Shown one piece after another: positions 11,906-24,800 of a stretch of DNA of 64,000 nucleotides. Origin of the DNA: Lutraria lutraria (Eukaryota > Mollusca > Bivalvia > Venerida > Mactridae); assembly GCA_964023205.1 (NCBI GenBank), contig OZ026837.1:8908088-8972087 (forward strand), given 5' to 3'. Numbering within the stretch: the stretch's first letter is position 1; the number at the start of each line of letters is the position of its first letter. Under the pieces are notes generated by a model that was not told where the DNA came from, made no database searches, and saw only the letters and a list, made by a program, of their open reading frames with translations. Position numbers and translations under genes: made by a program.

Positions 11906-12985
11906 AAATTGAATGAATGAATTTGGTGTGCTTGAAAAATCATTAGAATTATCTGCATGGTATGAATAGTAATGTATTGTCAAACTCATAATTTCACATA
12001 AGATTTCATTAATTATTTTCAAAACACAAAGAAATCATTTTTGTTAGTCAATATATTATAATTATATATATATTCGTAATGTGTACATTGTATATTATTG
12101 TTGTTATCAGACATTTATCTAACAATAACCATTATGAATATTCCATGCTGAGGGGCGTACCTATAGAGTCAAACAGCAAGAGTCGGTAGATGAACAGTGG
12201 GTACAGTGTGGGAGGAGTTATAAATGCACCGTCCCCAACTTATTTTATGTGTTGCATTTTTAAATTCCACCAATTGGTGTACACGGGTTACATTGACTGC
12301 CTAGGTATGCCCCTGTTGTTGATATACTTAAATCTTATCTTTGTACTGATTTTTTACCTTGTACTTGCATTGTAAAGATTATCATTTTGTATGCTTTAAT
12401 TCAATCCCAGCTTTTTAATGTTTAGAAAGAAGTGTTTACATGTTATTGATAAAGTAATTGCACTTCGCACATGTCAGACTACCCATATGAAAGCCACACT
12501 GGACTCCCATTTTGTGACATAGCTGTTTATCATATGTGCAAAATTGAGTTCAGTTGCTTTCTTTGTGCTAATTTTCATGCCTCTAAATACCTCAGAATGA
12601 AATTGGAGGCTGTGTTCAGTTTCAAGTTTGCTTGATGGGGTATTTCTCCTTAATTCTCCTTTGAAAGTGATTTTCAACAAGATTTTTGCAGAAGTAGTGT
12701 ACCCTTAGTTCCTCTAAAGCATAGTGTACCTTTAGCTAATGAGTAGTCTAGTGGCATTTCCTGTGCACGGATTTCATTCATTTTGACATGAGTGTATGTA
12801 TGTGTATGTAAAACAATGTGACTGCTATTAGTCAAGCACTTGTTTTCACTTTATAGACTTCAATCAATAGACATGACTTGTATTAGTGTTGATATTACAT
12901 GTCAGCTGTTTTTACCATGTATACAAAATGTACATGTATTATTGTCTTTAATTTGTCATCAGTTTTCTCTTTATTTATATTTGTG

Positions 12986-13185
12986 NNNNNNNNNNNNNNN
13001 NNNNNNNNNNNNNNNNNNNNNNNNNNNNNNNNNNNNNNNNNNNNNNNNNNNNNNNNNNNNNNNNNNNNNNNNNNNNNNNNNNNNNNNNNNNNNNNNNNNN
13101 NNNNNNNNNNNNNNNNNNNNNNNNNNNNNNNNNNNNNNNNNNNNNNNNNNNNNNNNNNNNNNNNNNNNNNNNNNNNNNNNNNNNN
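12986..13185. other. Assembly gap (200 N)
   Basis: Exactly 200 unknown bases are present, which is the usual size of a placeholder gap, so the true distance is unknown. Open frames drawn through it are meaningless. Confidence 0.98.
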
Positions 13186-13382
13186 ATTCAATGCTGGCGA
13201 TGCCCGGATAATCTGAACCCTGATTGTATGATGCTTTAACTGGAGTTGTGGCCCCTGAATTAACTTTCTGATGATAAATTTGGGCCAAAAATTAATTCCT
13301 GGTTCTGAGGTGATAAATTTGAGGTAAGGGATCAGTGTTCAAAAGTGATCCTTCTATCATAGCTGCAGTTACACATTATTTA

Positions 13383-13545
13383 CAGTCAAACATGTGAACA
13401 AATGCCACCCTTGGTAGATACATAATGCGACATTTATTGATAGGTTGCCTTTATTTGGAGGCCATTTTGTTCTGAATAAACAATGTCAGTTTTTGAAAGA
13501 ATGCTGGCCTTTATTCCGAGATGGTCGCTAACACAGGCTAGACTG
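13383..13545. mobile_element. MITE family 2 (CAGTCAAAC termini), complete copy
   Basis: The ends read CAGTCAAACATGTGAACAA and, reversed, CAGTCTAGCCTGTGTTAGCG, with TA on both outer sides. The interior has the GCCTTTATTTGGAGG and AAAGAATG...CCTTTATTC blocks shared with the copies at 41874-42051 and 52109-52290. TA duplication and CAGT ends fit a Tc1/mariner-superfamily (pogo-like) non-autonomous element. Confidence 0.7.
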
Positions 13546-14553
13546 TATTTCCTATTCATGTTTATGTGTAATGTATTCACTTTGTCGCATGCATTAGTTT
13601 CCCCACGGTATAAGACAGTTTGGGAACCAACTAAAGAACTCCAGCAGCTGATTGGTTCATTCTAATCTCATATTATATATGAACCAATGACAGGACTGCG
13701 TTCTGGGACTGGTACCTGAACTATGCATTAAAGCTGAGGATTTTAAAAAAGACTTGGCAACCAGTCTAAAACACAAGCTTCTGATTGGTTAAATAGTATT
13801 TCAGATTTGAAATTAACCAGTAGCAGAGCTGCATAATAATACCCTTCTCCCAGGCTTTCTTATTTTACCTCCGACTATAGTGTCTTGCACGTCATGTTCA
13901 ATTTTTATCATCGTTTCTAGCATTAGACAAAACAAATGCAAAATATTTTCTAGGCTTTTGATGTACATGTAGTTACGACATTACTGCATTATTATCTTCA
14001 CAGTATTTCCATCACTAGAATACCCTGTATGTATGTACATGTATATTGTATATTAATAAATAAATCATCATCTATGACTTTGTTCTTTTTAATTTTTTTT
14101 CCCATGAAACTAGACGTTTTGTGAAACTTCTGCTAAGCAAGTGTATTTGATTCTTGTTTGTGTTTTTCTTAAATGTCAGCCTGTGAACTCATTAAAATTA
14201 ATAATTATCATCTTTTAAAGTGAAGAACATTTACAGGGATGGGCTTTTCCCTCCCTTCAAACTCTAAATATACATTGCAGAAGTGTTCTGAGCCTATCTA
14301 AATATGCTCCAAAATGATGTTCTCGCAAGATGGGTTGGGGTTTTCCTCCCTTCAAATGCTCGTGAAATTACACCCCTGCATTTATCAAGTTAGGTAAATG
14401 TTGACTACTGACGTTTGGAAGCAATTGAATCCTACATTTTGAAGCATTAATTCATAAACGAGTTGTTTTGTTGTTTTTATTTTGGTGGAAAACAGGATTT
14501 AATGTGAGGGCGAAAACGAAGCTCGGACCAATTATCTCCCTTTGACAAAACAG

Positions 14554-14629
14554 TTAAAGCATTAAACTGGTTCCCGTTGACTTGTGTCTGGTGCACTGCA
14601 TCGTGGAACGGGGACCAGTTTATTAAAGC
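14554..14629. repeat. Inverted repeat / hairpin
   Basis: The left arm contains TTAAAGCATTAAACTGGTTC and the right arm (14607-14629) contains ACGGGGACCAGTTTATTAAA. They pair over about 20 bp with a few mismatches around a loop of roughly 28 bases. It may be a miniature transposon or a structured site; function is unknown. Confidence 0.55.
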
Positions 14630-15877
14630 ATTTTCATGCTACCTTTGGATACTATATAAAATATACAATAGATTTTGATACATAGGACTAATATACGATC
14701 AATTTTACGGTAATACGTAATTGTCTTCCTAAATTATTATGTACAGTGACATGTATTCGAACTGGCACGTTCGCGTAGACAAAGGTAGAGGGTAGACAAA
14801 ATTGCACTTGCTTCACCTGATCTCATCATGGAATAAGAGTAACGACAAGCTTTATCATGAAAACGTTCCTGACAAATAGACGAAGAAATATTGACAATAG
14901 ATTCGTTTAGGACAGTTTGAAAGGTCCTAGCTCCAATACGGATACAAATATGCCCACTTGAGGTAAGTTCCAGACTTCCAGCGCCATTTCTTAATTAACA
15001 AAAATATCCGAAAAGTTAGCCAATCGCAACATTCGGAACACATCGGTCGTCCCCGTATTAGACGAGTCGAGATGTACTGAATTCTGTGTCATCCATTATG
15101 ACAATCGTAACTACTCGGGTATTCTCGGACATTCCCGTTAAAGAGAATACGCGTGGACAAACATCATGGAGTTCCGACTGCCATGACGACATACATCCGT
15201 AATGAACACAAGTTTCCGTTGCGGGAGTTAAGGTTTGTAAAACGATATCAGCAAAGATATAGTCGGGTAATATCAGCAATGATTGGCAAATAGAATTCAT
15301 CGATCATTGGTTAAGGACAGACGCACAGCTGTTGCCACCCCGATCTGATGAGTTAATTATATGGACTGCCTCTGTCATTGTATTACGCTTCTATATCTAC
15401 TGGTTTCATCCGATAACATGGCAAGTGGTTTCTGATAAAGCAAATAATATTATGAAAATAATTCAATATAATATACAGTTGGTTGAATGTTGTTATTTCT
15501 TTGAATTTGTCTAAGAATGATAACCAAGAAAATGATAAACCAATTCATCACTTTCCGCTATGAGATAAACAGTATAATATATAATTTTATTCTATCGATG
15601 TTGGGACCATTATATTGGTCTCAGATCCCCGTAACCTAGGAGATTTCTGCTTTTCATAGCTGTGCATCTCTCAGGTCTCTATCTGCCATGTCCTTCGATT
15701 CAGACAGTTTTGTCAAGGGTCCACGTAGTGAAAACCACGTGTGACGTTTCGTGAACAGTTTTACTTTAACTTACAATCTCCGTCATGAAATTATGCTAAT
15801 CCTTGAATTATAGCTTCGGACTTATTGAATAATTTTATTTTCGCCGATATAAGCGCATATCAGTATCATCATCAAAA

Positions 15878-18800
15878 ATGAAACTCTCAAAAATTTTAGT
15901 ATTTTGTATAATTTGTTTATGGGTTGAATCAGGTATGTGTAAAGTTTTTATGACATCATTCGAAATAGATAAAATTCTAAAATCTGAAAGAGAAATATTG
16001 AAAAGTTTAAATGGATTTGTCACAAGACAAGAGAAACATGGAATAGCATTTGATCCTAGCGTTAACAAGTAAGTATTTATTTCAATAATTTTATAATATT
16101 TTCCAAGAACCTAAATGGTCAATTATTTATTTCGCACTGGGTTCACAAACAGAGCCACGATTCCAATACGGTTTACATGAAACTTACCATCGTCGTATAA
16201 GATACCTTCAAAAATTATTAATAAAACTTCTGAAAATAATGATATTATTAATACATCTGTCTGACATCAATTTAAACATCTTTTTAACCATGATACTTTA
16301 AAATGGAATTGAGATTTGATCTCAGAGACTGTTCTCAAGTTTTATAACCTAGGGGCCTCGATCACTTAAATAAATACCTTTGGTTGTACGACACCTTTGG
16401 AAAAACCCTTGATAATATATTCAACATATTTGAATGCCAGAGATTATCATGGAAATTGATATTATAATGATCTCATTTTGTTTTGTGTTACCCAATCTTT
16501 CAGCTTTTTAGAAGACGCTGAACTAGCGAACAATGCATCCTTAGACAACCCACTCTCTGTGTTTCACCACATGTGTAGATTTGTCGAAGAGTGGAAAGAA
16601 TTTACTGAAACCGTATCTTGTGATAGGGTACGTGAAACATGTCCATTACTTACAGGAGAGGATGGTAAGTTTATGGTTAAATTGTTTATATCACACTGTC
16701 AGATATCTCTCCATGCTCACCTGTAATGTCATCACTATACCTCCACAAGTTCATTAAGAATATTTTGAGTTTATATCACCAACAGAATTGTCCAACAAAG
16801 AGATAGACTGCGTAGGTTTAAGATGCTAAATGGTCCCCGTTGACTCTGTACAAAAATCAACAAAATTAACAATGACAAATAGTAATGAAATTGAAGTTAA
16901 AAAGATACACTGTTACAATTGCTTGAATATTATTTTCGGTAGTCAATCGAGAGTACAGTCCCCTTTAAAACCTTATGTTATGAACAATGTTGCCAAAAAA
17001 GGATGCAGGCATATCAATGATAAGGTTAGCTGAATTTGTAGTGAACAATTTTCACATTATCTCACTTAATCAGCTAGATATTGAAGGTTATATCGCATGT
17101 CATTCAGCTCAAAGGAACATATAATTCGATCGATGTGGAGCTAGTTGATAAATCAGAAACAAACTTTTGTGTAACAGCTGATGGCTCTGAATGAAATTCA
17201 ATAGAAACTCCAATATGTCGCTTGAATTCAATAGAATACTCACTCTTTGAGTGGAATTCAATGGGACAGTAGCTCACAGCTTTAATGTCAATAAAATACC
17301 TACACATTTCGTCAATATACTTCCAAGTAAACACTGCAAGATGTCGCAAATTTCTCTTACTTAGAAGGAGTTTTAATTCACTATTATATGAAAATGACTT
17401 AAGAATTATTTTCGAGATATAAACCACACCTAGGGTTCCACCACAGGAATGGGTAATACTTATTGATTTGTAATATCCAGATCCCTGTAAGCTAGACCTT
17501 GTTGAGATGTTATAAGAACCTTTCTACAAATCTTACATGACTTTTTTTTTAAGTTCCGAATCTCAGTTCCATTAGACCCGTCCTCGTGGTCGAGTGGTTA
17601 ACGTCGCTGACTTCAAATAACTGTAACCTTTCACAGATAGCTCTCGGGTCGTGGGTTCGAGTCCAACTACCGACCATGTCTCTTTATGTGAGAAAGTAGG
17701 CAGTTGCTTACGGAGGATGGGAGTTTTGTATCAATCTGACTGTTGGAAAGGGGCGAACAAAATCAAACAAACAAACAGTTCAACAAACAAACAAACACAG
17801 TTGAGATTGTTTTTGAATATAATCTATTGTTATTTTAAGCAAGTGATGTACATGAAAATGCACGTACGGTGCTTCATAACATTTTAAACTACACTGTACA
17901 TGTATTTCTTTCAGTTATAAACGTAGTTAAGAGGCGTGAAAAAGTTGATTGGCCGACTGAGACTGATCTTAAATTTGCTGCCCAAACAATTGTGAATGTA
18001 TGGCTTGTATATGACCTTGACCTAGAAGGGTTGGTTAACGGTAACTTCGGCAACATTTCCGAACGACCTCTTACAGGTGATCAAATATTTCTTGTCGCGA
18101 ATGCTGCAAGGGATGCCGGGATGACGTATGCTGCGATCACGTGGTTTGAATATCTCCTGAATCGATTGGATAATTTTGACGTCACATTTAAGGAATCTTC
18201 CTTGTACAGAAGACTTAGTATGGCATACTTCGAGGTAAGATATTTCACAAACACACATGTATGCACACACACAATCTCACACTCACACACAGTTGAACGA
18301 GTTTGCGATATTGCTATATTTCAGACTTCTTTTACTGTTAAATTGGGCCTCTATGCGAACTCCGCTTTATTGTCTGTAGCCGACGCTTTTACAGCAACGG
18401 ATAGATCGCATTAATGTCGACTACGGCCATTGGGAGATTATTCGTATCAGCATAAACGCTATGGAGAAGAACACATTTATAAAAGCGACCTAAAATATAA
18501 TTATGATTGGAGCTTATTTTCTTGTTTCTTTTCAACAACAATGTAACAACAATCTGTACTTTATCTACCTGTATAATTCTGTTCCGTCTCGGTAGTCTGT
18601 GAAACTGAAATGATTGTCGGGAAGGCTTGCTTGTTCATAATCCTTGGTCTTTGTGTGAGGAAATTCAGATTCTGGTCTGTGATTCAAAAGCATCTATCGA
18701 TTTGTCGTTGAACAGTCGGTTGCGGGCGTCGTCCATCTATTAGTGCACTGGTCTTGTAACCGATTTCGAATCTCGGTTACGACGGGTTATACAATTCAAT

Positions 18801-21800
18801 GAAATTATGACATTTCCATTTATGGATAAGTTGCTGGTCCTTGTTAGGGATAACCTAGCTAATTTTGAATAGAATTCAGTCCAGGAAGTTGTGTTGGTGA
18901 AGTGGCTAGGCTAGCATACTAGCATATAACTGTAGTATCGTTGGAAAACGGCATTAAGCCTTCGATGAACAGTTGTGAGCATAACTCACCAAGCAAACCG
19001 AAATGAGAGGAATTGTAATAACTAGTAATCAAGCGTTTTGTTTTCATGTAAAGTTGATCATTTCCAGTTTGGTATGATGACAAAAGCTAAGGAAATTCTG
19101 ACCCAGTTGTCAAGTATTGGTAAGATATCTGAAATAAATTTACATAATATATTTTTCCAAAAACGCACATTTTCCTATGAGCATAATATCAAGAACATGC
19201 ATGCATGATTATAGCATACTATATAATTAATACAATTAAGCAATACTAGTAAACTATAAAGGTTTTTTATTTTACTCCATACTTCTAGTCTTAATTACTG
19301 AATTTAAAACGTAAAACAAATGTAGCTGTAACTCGTGTTTACGGCTTTTTGTATCAACTTACTTGTTCGTAGACCCAGACGACAAGGGTGTAGCACGTGA
19401 CTTGGAGTTTTTAAATACTAGAAGCCATCAAGGAGACAAGAAGACAGAATTTGTACGTTTTGGTGTAAACGATACGTCGAAAAGTTCTCAAGCAAGACAG
19501 CAATACGAGAAACTGTGCCGATCAACTGCTGAGGTAAGTCCACACAAACAAATTGTGTTTTGGGTGACTAGTGGGTTAGGGTTAGGACTCTTTGATTCTA
19601 TGGAGGTCACTTAAAAAGTTTCCAAAAGTTGGTTTATGTGGCTAAAATTGTTTTTTTGTGACTAAATCTTAACATGGAAAACCACTTAATTATACTTTCG
19701 TTAGTTCGTCCGCATTTATGAAACAGGGTACGAAATTAACCTACTGTACTGAAGGCATGAGGTGTGTTCAAATTCTATAGATCATTTATGGGTAGGAACC
19801 AAGAGTACACGATTTTCAGTGAAGTTGGATTACATTCGATGAGCACTGAAGCTGGGATCGGAGTGTATCTGACAGCATCCAAATAAAGGGAACACATGTT
19901 TCATATATTGATTAAGTTTTTATTGATTTTCTTTCAAAAACGATCTGGTAAATAGATTTATTTATAAGCCGCAATTTTGTCACAATCAGGATGACGGGTT
20001 TTGTTGCTGGTTTCTTTTTTGCTTAATTTGTTTCTTTGTGTATTACTCTTGTATATAAGTTTGATAAGATTTTCCCCCACAAATGGAATATTCCACATTG
20101 TCACAAATGATACTACACAATCTACGACTTTGCAGTTGAATTCTAAATAAAATAGATAACCAATAAGATTGCCGGGCCTCAGTCATAACAGAACATGTAT
20201 TAATTATGTATTAATACATGTCATGTATTAATTTTAAGATGTTACAAACAGAATTTTCTTATTTTGTTTACGTCTTGCTAAGTATGCGTAGTAGAACGTA
20301 CTCATATAGAAAAACAAAGAAATAAGTAGGTCGTTCATGGATCATGAAATGGCAAATCGGGTGAATTGCTGGACTGAGTACATGTATTTTACGTGCACGT
20401 GTTGTATGAAATCCTTAAAATAAATCGACGTAATTATAGATGCTAACGTTTTTATTTTTCAATACATTTACATAGTTTCAATATTATCTGATAGATTTTT
20501 CATTATATCAAAGGGCGAGTTACACTACAACTGGAACTTGACATGTATGCTGGTGCCAATTCAAAAGTGGTATGGTAATGTGAAGGTCGAATTGATATCC
20601 AAGTATCCAAGAATTGAGATTGTTCATGATGTGTTGTCAAGCAATGAAAGTGACGAGTTCATCTCATACGCCAATAAGTTTGTATGTATCATCTTTTGTC
20701 TTTCAAACATTTACAAAAAATAGTTGCTATGATACAGTTCAGTGTACAGTGCATTACGGCTGAGTACCGGTTCACGTATCGTATCGAATACCGGTATATA
20801 GGGTTTGGTTGATATATCGTATCGAACGTTAATGTATCGAACAACTATCGATCAAAACAAAAATGAATTTTAAAAACATATTTTGGACCGTGTTTTGTGA
20901 ATTTCCGTCAAATAAAAAGTTGTGACACATATATAAAACCTATCTGCTGTTAACTATAAGAAGAAAAGTTTTTTTGCAGTTCAGCATGAATGTTTGGCAA
21001 GCCTGCTGAATTAACGTTAGGTACCTTCCCTTATTATTAGGTATATAATTACTAGTATCCTATGCAGCCAAAATTTGATTTTGTGTCAAGTACCTGCGCC
21101 AATACAGTCAATATTTCTCAGTATTTCTGTTTTTATTTCATATGTATGGAACAATAAATGATATATCGGACATCGATCATTCTGTATCGATACAAATATC
21201 GTATCGATAATTTTTATCGATACTCGGCCCTACAGTGCATCCTCTCCAAAGCAACACCCTTTGGGAGTAGCAACATTGATGATGAGAGGTTGTTGCTCTA
21301 GAGAGGTTAAATCAATAGTTAAATTGTGCAATGGAAAAATCATGCTTTTGTTGAAGGGAGGCTATTATTGCTGAAGAGAGGGCCGCTGTTAAGAGATTCT
21401 ACTGTAGCAGAATGTTGAAAATTTCGTACAAAGCACCCGGTGTACTTGTTTCTTTTTCACGAATCTAATATAATCATTACTTTATGAATTTGAAATTATG
21501 TGTTAATGTAATCTAACAATTTATTTTATATTTTGATTCAGTTGCCTAATCCAGCTCGGATACTAGGACAAGAAAGGCTGATAAGGTAACATGTTTTATT
21601 ATTGTACTTACATCATATAGGATTACTCACTGTGACCATTACAAATTTACTTGTTATCATATGTGTACTCACTTAGTTTCGCATGCATTGAGTACATTCT
21701 TTATTTAGTACTAATTTTCTTCGTTTGTCTGTGAGAAAGTAGGCAGTTGCTTACGAAGGATAGGAGTCTAGTACTAGTTCTCAGGAACGATGGTAAGGTG

Positions 21801-24800
21801 AACTGTCCACATCATATGACTCTGAATGTTGAAAAGGGGCGTAAAATTCGATAAAAACAAATTCAAAATCTTCAATTGTGATATGTACATAAAATAGATA
21901 TTGTATAGTTACCTTGTGTTTATGCTCTTCGAAATTAGAGAAAAATAATAAAAAAGGAAAACTTTACTTCACTGGATGCCTTTCGATTTCCTGTCACTTA
22001 TTTATTTTTACTTCAATGTTTGCACTTTCTTAACTGGACTTTTCCTTGGTATTGCTTGTACTATTATGTCTTAGTGTTTAATTACAATTGTAGTATTTTG
22101 AGACGATTGACTCATGTATTTTTTTTGCGTAAGAATATTTCAAAATAAAAAATGCAAAAGTCGCTAGTTTTCTATATAGATCAAAATAAGCAAAATAATG
22201 AAGGCATTCATACAGATCCCGATATCACAACATAGGTGCTCCGCCTCCAGCAGCAATCCTCATCTGTTATGTAAGCTTAAGAAGCAAGTTTTCAGTGGAC
22301 AGTGCGCAACGATCTGTTGGTAAAATGACGGATGAATTTTTAATTCGCAGGCATAATTTGTTCTGTGTTTATTTGCAGCAAATCTATCTGTGAACACCAT
22401 ATGTTAAGAGCTCCTTTGGTGAAAAAACTTGCACAAAGGTTAAAAAGAATGACTAGATTTGAAATGTTTCAACGATTTAAAGCAGCCAGTAGTCAGTGTT
22501 TCGAGGTATGTAGAAAAAAATACACCTATCTCAAGGCGGCCAGTCAGAACACCTCGCATTTTATCGTAATGTATATAGATCTATTGACCAGACAACATAT
22601 AATTACACACCCCTTGCAATATGTTCGCTAAAATAGATTTAGTTAGCCTTTTTGGCTTCTTATACGATTAGTTTCAAAATATCCTATTAAAGTGACACGT
22701 GCTTTTGATTGTTTATTACGTAAAGCGTAATGATTGACGTATTAATTACCGTTCATGATATCCATTCAGTTAGAATGCAAATACAATACAAACTGAAAAT
22801 TGTTTTTATCAATGTTATTGTATTTTTAGATGATCAATGAAGGCCCAGGTATAATTTCTCAACCAGCCACGGATTTCTGGGTAAGTCGTTACATATATCG
22901 ACTTATAAGCAGTTGGCGATTTCCCTCACAAGGACTAGATTAATTTTTCCCGAAATCTATTTTTTTCGTTTAAGAGTATATTTATGATAATGATCCCGTA
23001 TCAATAGATCGGAGGCATATCGTTTTTGGCCCGTCTGTACCAAACTTTAACATTGCCTAATATAAAATCAAAACGCTTTCACCTACAATCGTCAAACCTC
23101 AACAGGACTTGTGCATTTTCATGTCCATGGGTCTAAGTTCAAGGTCACGGGGCATTATGCTTAAAAGACAATATTGTTCATAGAATGATTGATAAGTATC
23201 AATAATATAAATTGAGTTGTTTTGGGGGCTACAATATTTACTTCACATAATAAAGAAGACATAAACGCGAGGAAAAAACGTTCTTGTTAATGCGGATACC
23301 GTAAGATATCTATTTTTCATCAAACACACTTTCGTCATTTCATTACTTTGAATATTAGTTTAAATTGAATGTAATGCAGTAATTAATTGGATCCGCGTGA
23401 ATTCACTATAATCAAGTATTACTGTAGTTCATTCTCCTAAGCTAGAATTTAAAATATATTACAGTGTAACCTCTCGAAAGCAGCCCTCTTGAGCAACAAC
23501 CTCTCTTCAACAACAACATGATTTTGCTACTACCAAGGGGTGTTGCATTTGAGAGGTTGCACTGTATGCATGTACGAGTATTTGTTTTTGAATATTGAAT
23601 GAAGACATTCATTGCTTTAAACTTTAAGCCATTGTCCTTACTTTTTAAATTCTTTTGCATAGTTGCAATGTATTTCATTTTGATGTAAATATTTAAAAAA
23701 TACTAATTTATTTTCCGCCGTTTTCAGAAAGTTGGAATCTACCCCCATGCCTTTGCTGGTAACAGGCTCGCATCAATATACATGCAGGTAAAACTATCAC
23801 GTACTGTGGTACCTTTTGTATTCTTTTACATACAGATCATTTTAGTGGGGAAGTAAATTCATTGAGTAATATTGTCTGGTGGCTATTTGTCTGTTTCTTT
23901 AATAGAATAAGCACGGTAGCAAATAAATAGTATTTTGGGGGTAAGATTTAGAATTTTATGTTAATGAGAGTCATTACCCTAGGTGCTAGCCACGGGTGGG
24001 GTATGGGGCTACATTTATTTCAAGTCCATGCTGTATAGGGGGAGCCCCCTGACGCTCTGGGGCTCTTTTTTATTCCTAAGTATCGTTTTGAATTCATAAA
24101 ACTGAGTTAGAATCAGTCCCGATGGACGATCAATCCTGAATCGGACATTGTGCTTGAATTCTATGTACAGTAAATATGCCTTATACAGGAATTATACATT
24201 AATACAAATGTAGGTACTTACAATTTACATCGTGGCTTCAATGCTTACATCCGAAACCATCATAGTAATGTGGTTTCATGTATTATTTGTTTTATTTCGC
24301 TGTGACCACTAAACTCAGACTAGAACTATCTTTGCGTCTTATAGTCGAGTAAGTACGGTAATATACTTTTATCTTTTCACAAAAGGAGCCTTTTCGTTAC
24401 TTACACTAATAAAAACCAAATAACCATAATACTCACACCTTTTAACTCACCGACCTATGACGGAATGATTTTTTTTATAATCATTACTTTCCCAGCGCCG
24501 TGCTGTGTTAACGGTCTCGTAGAAATTCCTTTAAGTTAGCTGCTCATCATACAAGTCATTGTAATTATTGTTTAATTCTTAACACGTGGTATTTAATATT
24601 CGAATGTAACATAAATAAACGAAGCTACATTACCTGTGTAAAACAGTGCAACCTCTCCAGAGGAACATCCATTGTGAAAAACGAAACAAAATTGTGCTGT
24701 GGTTGAGAGGTTGTTGCTCTAGAGAGGTTAAATTAATACTAGTAGTTAAATCGTACAGTGGGTAAAAACCATGGCGTTGTTGATTAGAGGTTGCTGTTCA

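Larger units (their letters stand above)
7576..12985. other. PITP 3' UTR and AT-rich spacer, no gene seen
   Basis: This stretch follows the PITP stop codon. The proximal part, up to at least the AATAAA at 8377, is probably 3' UTR, and the UTR could be longer. The remainder is AT-rich single-copy-looking DNA with a TTAATTAATGATTAATTAA low-complexity patch (about 9031-9090), a G-run near 9392 and a SINE tail at 11745-11905. The small open frames show no exon borders or family motifs. Confidence 0.5.
13186..15877. other. Spacer upstream of the P4HA-like gene
   Basis: It holds a MITE (13383-13545), a strong inverted repeat (about 14554-14629) and otherwise unassigned sequence. The P4HA promoter should lie in its last few hundred bases. 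No CCAAT or TATA element at a convincing distance was identified; a GATATAAGC motif sits at 15846-15854, about 25 bp before the start codon. Confidence 0.5.

Noticed and set aside
12840..13288. Open frames of 98-123 codons on both strands across the N run
   Set aside because: They exist only because N codons are not stops; most of the residues are unknown.
17104..17427. 107-codon minus-strand frame with repeated IEF motifs
   Set aside because: It lies in a P4HA intron and the peptide repetition comes from a three-copy DNA minisatellite; no splice signals or family similarity.
17587..17664. Possible tRNA-Ser/Leu gene
   Set aside because: The boxes are perfect, but the arms do not form a full cloverleaf and the same head plus body recurs at 47267, showing it to be a SINE.
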